A stretch of 8,543 bases of DNA from DATARH01 sp035504075 (lineage in GTDB: Bacteria; Pseudomonadota; Alphaproteobacteria; ATCC43930; CGMCC-115725). The notes under the pieces were generated by a model. That model was not told the DNA's origin and did no database searches. It was given only the letters and a program-made list of their open reading frames with translations. Below, one piece after another: positions 6,194 through 8,543 of the stretch. Numbering within the stretch: the first letter of the stretch is position 1; each line of letters begins with the position of its first letter. The position numbers and the translations under genes were made by a program. The DNA lies in the NCBI GenBank assembly GCA_035504075.1, contig DATJSO010000067.1, forward strand, positions 1 to 8,543. The letters are read 5' to 3'.

Positions 6194-8543
6194 ATGGATA
6201 CGCCGGCTGACGGTCTGGTTGAGCTTGCCGGCGAGGCCGCGCTACCGCCGCCGATTGTCGATGCCGCGATGGCGGCGCATTCGGGCAACGGCCATGCCGA
6301 CGCAGCCACGGACGGCTTTGATCTGCACCGGCTGCTGCACGCCTTGCAGGCGGTGCGCGTCGGCGACTTCTCGGTGCGACTGCCCGGCGACGGCACCGGC
6401 ATCGCCGGCAAGATCGCGGACAGCTTCAACGAGATCGTCGCCGCCAACGAGCGCATGGCGCAGCAATTGGAGCATGTCGGCCAGCGTGTCGGCCGCGAAG
6501 GCAAGACCCGCCAGCGTGTCAAGTTCGCATTGTCGAGCGGCGCCTGGGCCGACATGGAGAATACGGTCAATACGCTGATCGACGATCTGCTGTGGCCGAC
6601 CACGGCGGTGACGCACGCGATCACTGCGGTGGCGCGCGGCGATTTGTTGCAAACAGTTCGTCTTGATGTCGATGGCCGGCCGCTGCAGGGCGAATTCCTG
6701 CGCCTCGCGACAATCGTCAATACGATGATCGAACAGCTTTCGGTGTTCACGTCGGAGGTGACGCGCGTCGCCCGTGAGGTCGGAACGGACGGCAAGCTGG
6801 GCGGCCAGGCGCAGGTCCGCGAAGTCACCGGCGTGTGGCGCGACCTGACCGAAAGCGTCAACTCGATGGCGTCCAATCTGACGGCGCAGGTGCGCAACAT
6901 CGCCGACGTGACTATCGCCGTCGCCAACGGCGATCTGTCGAAGAAAATCACCGTCGATGTGCGCGGCGAGATATTGCAGCTGAAGGAAGCGATCAACACG
7001 ATGGTCGACCAGCTGCGCTCGTTTGCGTCCGAAGTGACGCGCGTTGCCCGCGAAGTCGGCACCGAAGGCAAGCTTAGTGGCCAAGCGATCGTCCCCGGCG
7101 TCGCCGGCACGTGGAAGGACCTGACCGACTCCGTCAACGCGATGGCCGGCAACCTGACGGCGCAGGTGCGCAACATCGCAGAGGTGACGACCGCCGTCGC
7201 CCGCGGCGACCTGTCGCGCAAGATCACGGTCGATGTCTCGGGCGAAATCCTCGAACTGAAGAACACGATCAACACGATGGTCGATCAGCTCAACGCCTTT
7301 GCTTCGGAGGTGACGCGCGTCGCCCGCGAGGTCGGCACCGAAGGCCGATTGGGCGGGCAGGCCCAGGTGCCGGGCGTTGCCGGCACCTGGAAGGACCTGA
7401 CCGACAACGTCAATTCGATGGCGTCGAACCTGACGGCGCAGGTCCGCAACATCGCCGAGGTCGCGACCGCGATCGCCGGCGGCGACCTGTCAAAGAAAAT
7501 TACCGTCAATGTGTCGGGCGAAATCCTGCAGCTGAAGGAGACCATCAACACGATGGTCGACCAGCTTAACGCCTTCGCCTCGGAAGTGACGCGCGTCGCC
7601 CGCGAGGTCGGCACCGAAGGCAAGCTCGGCGGTCAGGCCAATGTGCTGGGCGTCGCCGGCACCTGGAAGGACCTGACCGACAACGTCAATTCGATGGCCT
7701 CTAACCTGACCAACCAGGTGCGCAACATCGCGGCCGTCTCGACCGCGATCGCCAATGGTGACTTGTCGAAAAAGATCACGGTCGATGTCGCGGGCGAGAT
7801 TCTCGAGTTGAAAGATACGATCAACACGATGGTCGATCAGCTTAACGCCTTTGCCTCGGAAGTGACGCGCGTCGCCCGCGAGGTCGGCACCGAGGGCAAG
7901 CTCGGCGGCCAAGCCGAGGTGAAGGGCGTCGCCGGCACCTGGAAGGATTTGACCGACTCGGTCAACTCGATGGCCTCCAACCTGACGAACCAGGTGCGCA
8001 ATATCGCCGAGGTCACGACCGCGGTGGCGCAGGGCGATCTGTCGAAAAAGATCACCGTCAACGTGTCGGGCGAGATCCTGCAGTTGAAGGAGACCATCAA
8101 CACGATGGTCGATCAGCTCAACGCGTTCGCCGGCGATGTGACGCGCGTCGCCCGCGAGGTCGGCACCGAAGGTCGGCTCGGCGGCCAGGCGCAGGTGCCG
8201 GGCGTCGCCGGCACCTGGAAGGATTTGACCGACTCGGTCAACTCGATGGCGTCGAACCTGACCGGCCAGGTGCGCAACATCACCGAGGTCGCGACGGCCA
8301 TTGCCAATGGCGATCTGTCGAAAAAAATCACCGTCGATGTGCGCGGCGAAATCCTGCGCCTCAAGGAAACACTGAACACGATGGTCGACCAGCTGAACCG
8401 CTTTGCCGGCGAGGTGACGCGCGTCGCCCGCGAGGTCGGCACCGAAGGGCGGCTCGGCGGCCAGGCGCAGGTGCCGGGCGTTGCCGGCACCTGGAAGGAT
8501 TTGACCGACTCGGTCAATGCGATGTGCGGCAATTTGACGGATC
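6194..8543 (+). CDS. Poly-HAMP signalling protein, probable cytosolic hybrid sensor histidine kinase (partial, C-terminus outside window)
   Basis: The frame is open from ATG 6194 to the right edge (783 codons), so it must be read without a stop. AGGAG at 6183-6187 lies 6 nt upstream, and an in-frame TAG at 6182 rules out a longer start. Residues 1-42 are Ala/Gly-rich and likely disordered. A first HAMP-like segment follows (45-92; LQAVRVGDFSVRLPGDG, 51-67), then a divergent unit (98-188) with the canonical HAMP proline at Pro134 (LLWPTTAV), then seven units of exactly 92 residues starting at 189, 281, 373, 465, 557, 649 and 741 (the last cut). Each unit runs from VTRVAREVGTEGKLGGQA through TWKDLTDSVNSM and GDLSKKITV to INTMVDQLNAFA. 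HAMP domains relay conformational change between input and kinase. This array resembles the 92-residue repeats of fungal group III kinases (Nik1/Os-1) and their bacterial relatives, which usually continue into GAF, HisKA, HATPase and receiver domains. No transmembrane segment is visible. Kinase output is inferred, since those domains lie outside the window. Confidence 0.88.
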   Translation, partial: MDTPADGLVELAGEAALPPPIVDAAMAAHSGNGHADAATDGFDLHRLLHALQAVRVGDFSVRLPGDGTGIAGKIADSFNEIVAANERMAQQLEHVGQRVGREGKTRQRVKFALSSGAWADMENTVNTLIDDLLWPTTAVTHAITAVARGDLLQTVRLDVDGRPLQGEFLRLATIVNTMIEQLSVFTSEVTRVAREVGTDGKLGGQAQVREVTGVWRDLTESVNSMASNLTAQVRNIADVTIAVANGDLSKKITVDVRGEILQLKEAINTMVDQLRSFASEVTRVAREVGTEGKLSGQAIVPGVAGTWKDLTDSVNAMAGNLTAQVRNIAEVTTAVARGDLSRKITVDVSGEILELKNTINTMVDQLNAFASEVTRVAREVGTEGRLGGQAQVPGVAGTWKDLTDNVNSMASNLTAQVRNIAEVATAIAGGDLSKKITVNVSGEILQLKETINTMVDQLNAFASEVTRVAREVGTEGKLGGQANVLGVAGTWKDLTDNVNSMASNLTNQVRNIAAVSTAIANGDLSKKITVDVAGEILELKDTINTMVDQLNAFASEVTRVAREVGTEGKLGGQAEVKGVAGTWKDLTDSVNSMASNLTNQVRNIAEVTTAVAQGDLSKKITVNVSGEILQLKETINTMVDQLNAFAGDVTRVAREVGTEGRLGGQAQVPGVAGTWKDLTDSVNSMASNLTGQVRNITEVATAIANGDLSKKITVDVRGEILRLKETLNTMVDQLNRFAGEVTRVAREVGTEGRLGGQAQVPGVAGTWKDLTDSVNAMCGNLTD
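6758..8543 (+). repeat. Tandem 276-bp coding repeats encoding HAMP units
   Basis: Six complete copies and a partial seventh start at 6758, 7034, 7310, 7586, 7862, 8138 and 8414, with an exact 276-bp period and no indel. The first codons of each copy spell VTRVAREVGT. Variation is concentrated at a few positions: the residues after GGQA (QVRE, IVPG, QVPG, NVLG, EVKG, QVPG, QVPG), the residue before GDLS (N, R, G, N, Q, N) and D or N in the ITV-D/N-V segment (D, D, N, D, N, D). Copies 6 and 7 differ at only 4 of the first 111 bases. A divergent eighth copy, about 97 residues per unit, precedes them from about 6485. The array continues past the window, so the total number is unknown. Confidence 0.95.

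Noticed and set aside
6034..7275. Long minus-strand frames antisense to the HAMP repeats (also 7285-8532)
   Set aside because: They are repetitive only because the sense strand repeats; translations are Ser/Arg/Thr-rich without domain character, and the plus frame is uninterrupted to the edge.
6758..8543. CRISPR array or non-coding satellite
   Set aside because: The 276-bp period is a multiple of three, the frame stays open, and variation falls mostly at third codon positions and at a few residues, so these are coding domain repeats.

Overview
The window looks like a chromosomal segment of a high-GC proteobacterium, most likely an alphaproteobacterium. The evidence is strongly GC-biased codon usage, a hisZ-purA pair, dense acyl-CoA catabolic genes, an intergenic match to the alphaproteobacterial EcfG stress-promoter consensus, and a poly-HAMP signalling protein of a type familiar from such genomes. 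The order or genus cannot be fixed from sequence alone. I see no rRNA, tRNA, insertion sequence, CRISPR array or phage gene.

Layout. (1) 1-973, minus strand: the N-terminal two thirds of a thiamine-diphosphate enzyme of the acetolactate-synthase-like family, whose C-terminus runs off the left edge. (2) 974-1343: a divergent intergenic region with a strong stem-loop (1065-1093) and a candidate minus-strand promoter, together resembling an attenuated leader in front of the TPP enzyme. (3) 1344-3825, plus strand: hisZ (regulatory subunit of ATP phosphoribosyltransferase, histidine synthesis) followed 16 bp later by purA (adenylosuccinate synthetase, AMP synthesis). (4) 3872-5818, minus strand, convergent with purA: a two-gene unit of a 17beta-HSD10-like short-chain dehydrogenase (transcribed first) and an LCAD/isovaleryl-type acyl-CoA dehydrogenase, tightly spaced. 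They look like two steps of a beta-oxidation-like pathway of unknown substrate. (5) 5819-6193: a divergent control region with a minus-strand terminator-like hairpin, a possible SDR promoter and an EcfG-like motif on the plus strand. (6) 6194-8543, plus strand, running off the right edge: the N-terminal 783 residues of a very large protein made of tandem HAMP units with an exact 92-residue (276-bp) period, most likely a cytosolic hybrid sensor histidine kinase akin to fungal group III (Nik1/Os-1) kinases.

The most unusual part is the poly-HAMP array: seven in-register units (the last one cut), plus a divergent unit before them, with no membrane segment in view and near-identical DNA between neighbouring copies. 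Both real genes at the window edges are partial; their domain calls rest only on the visible part. Promoter and leader calls are pattern-based and unproven.
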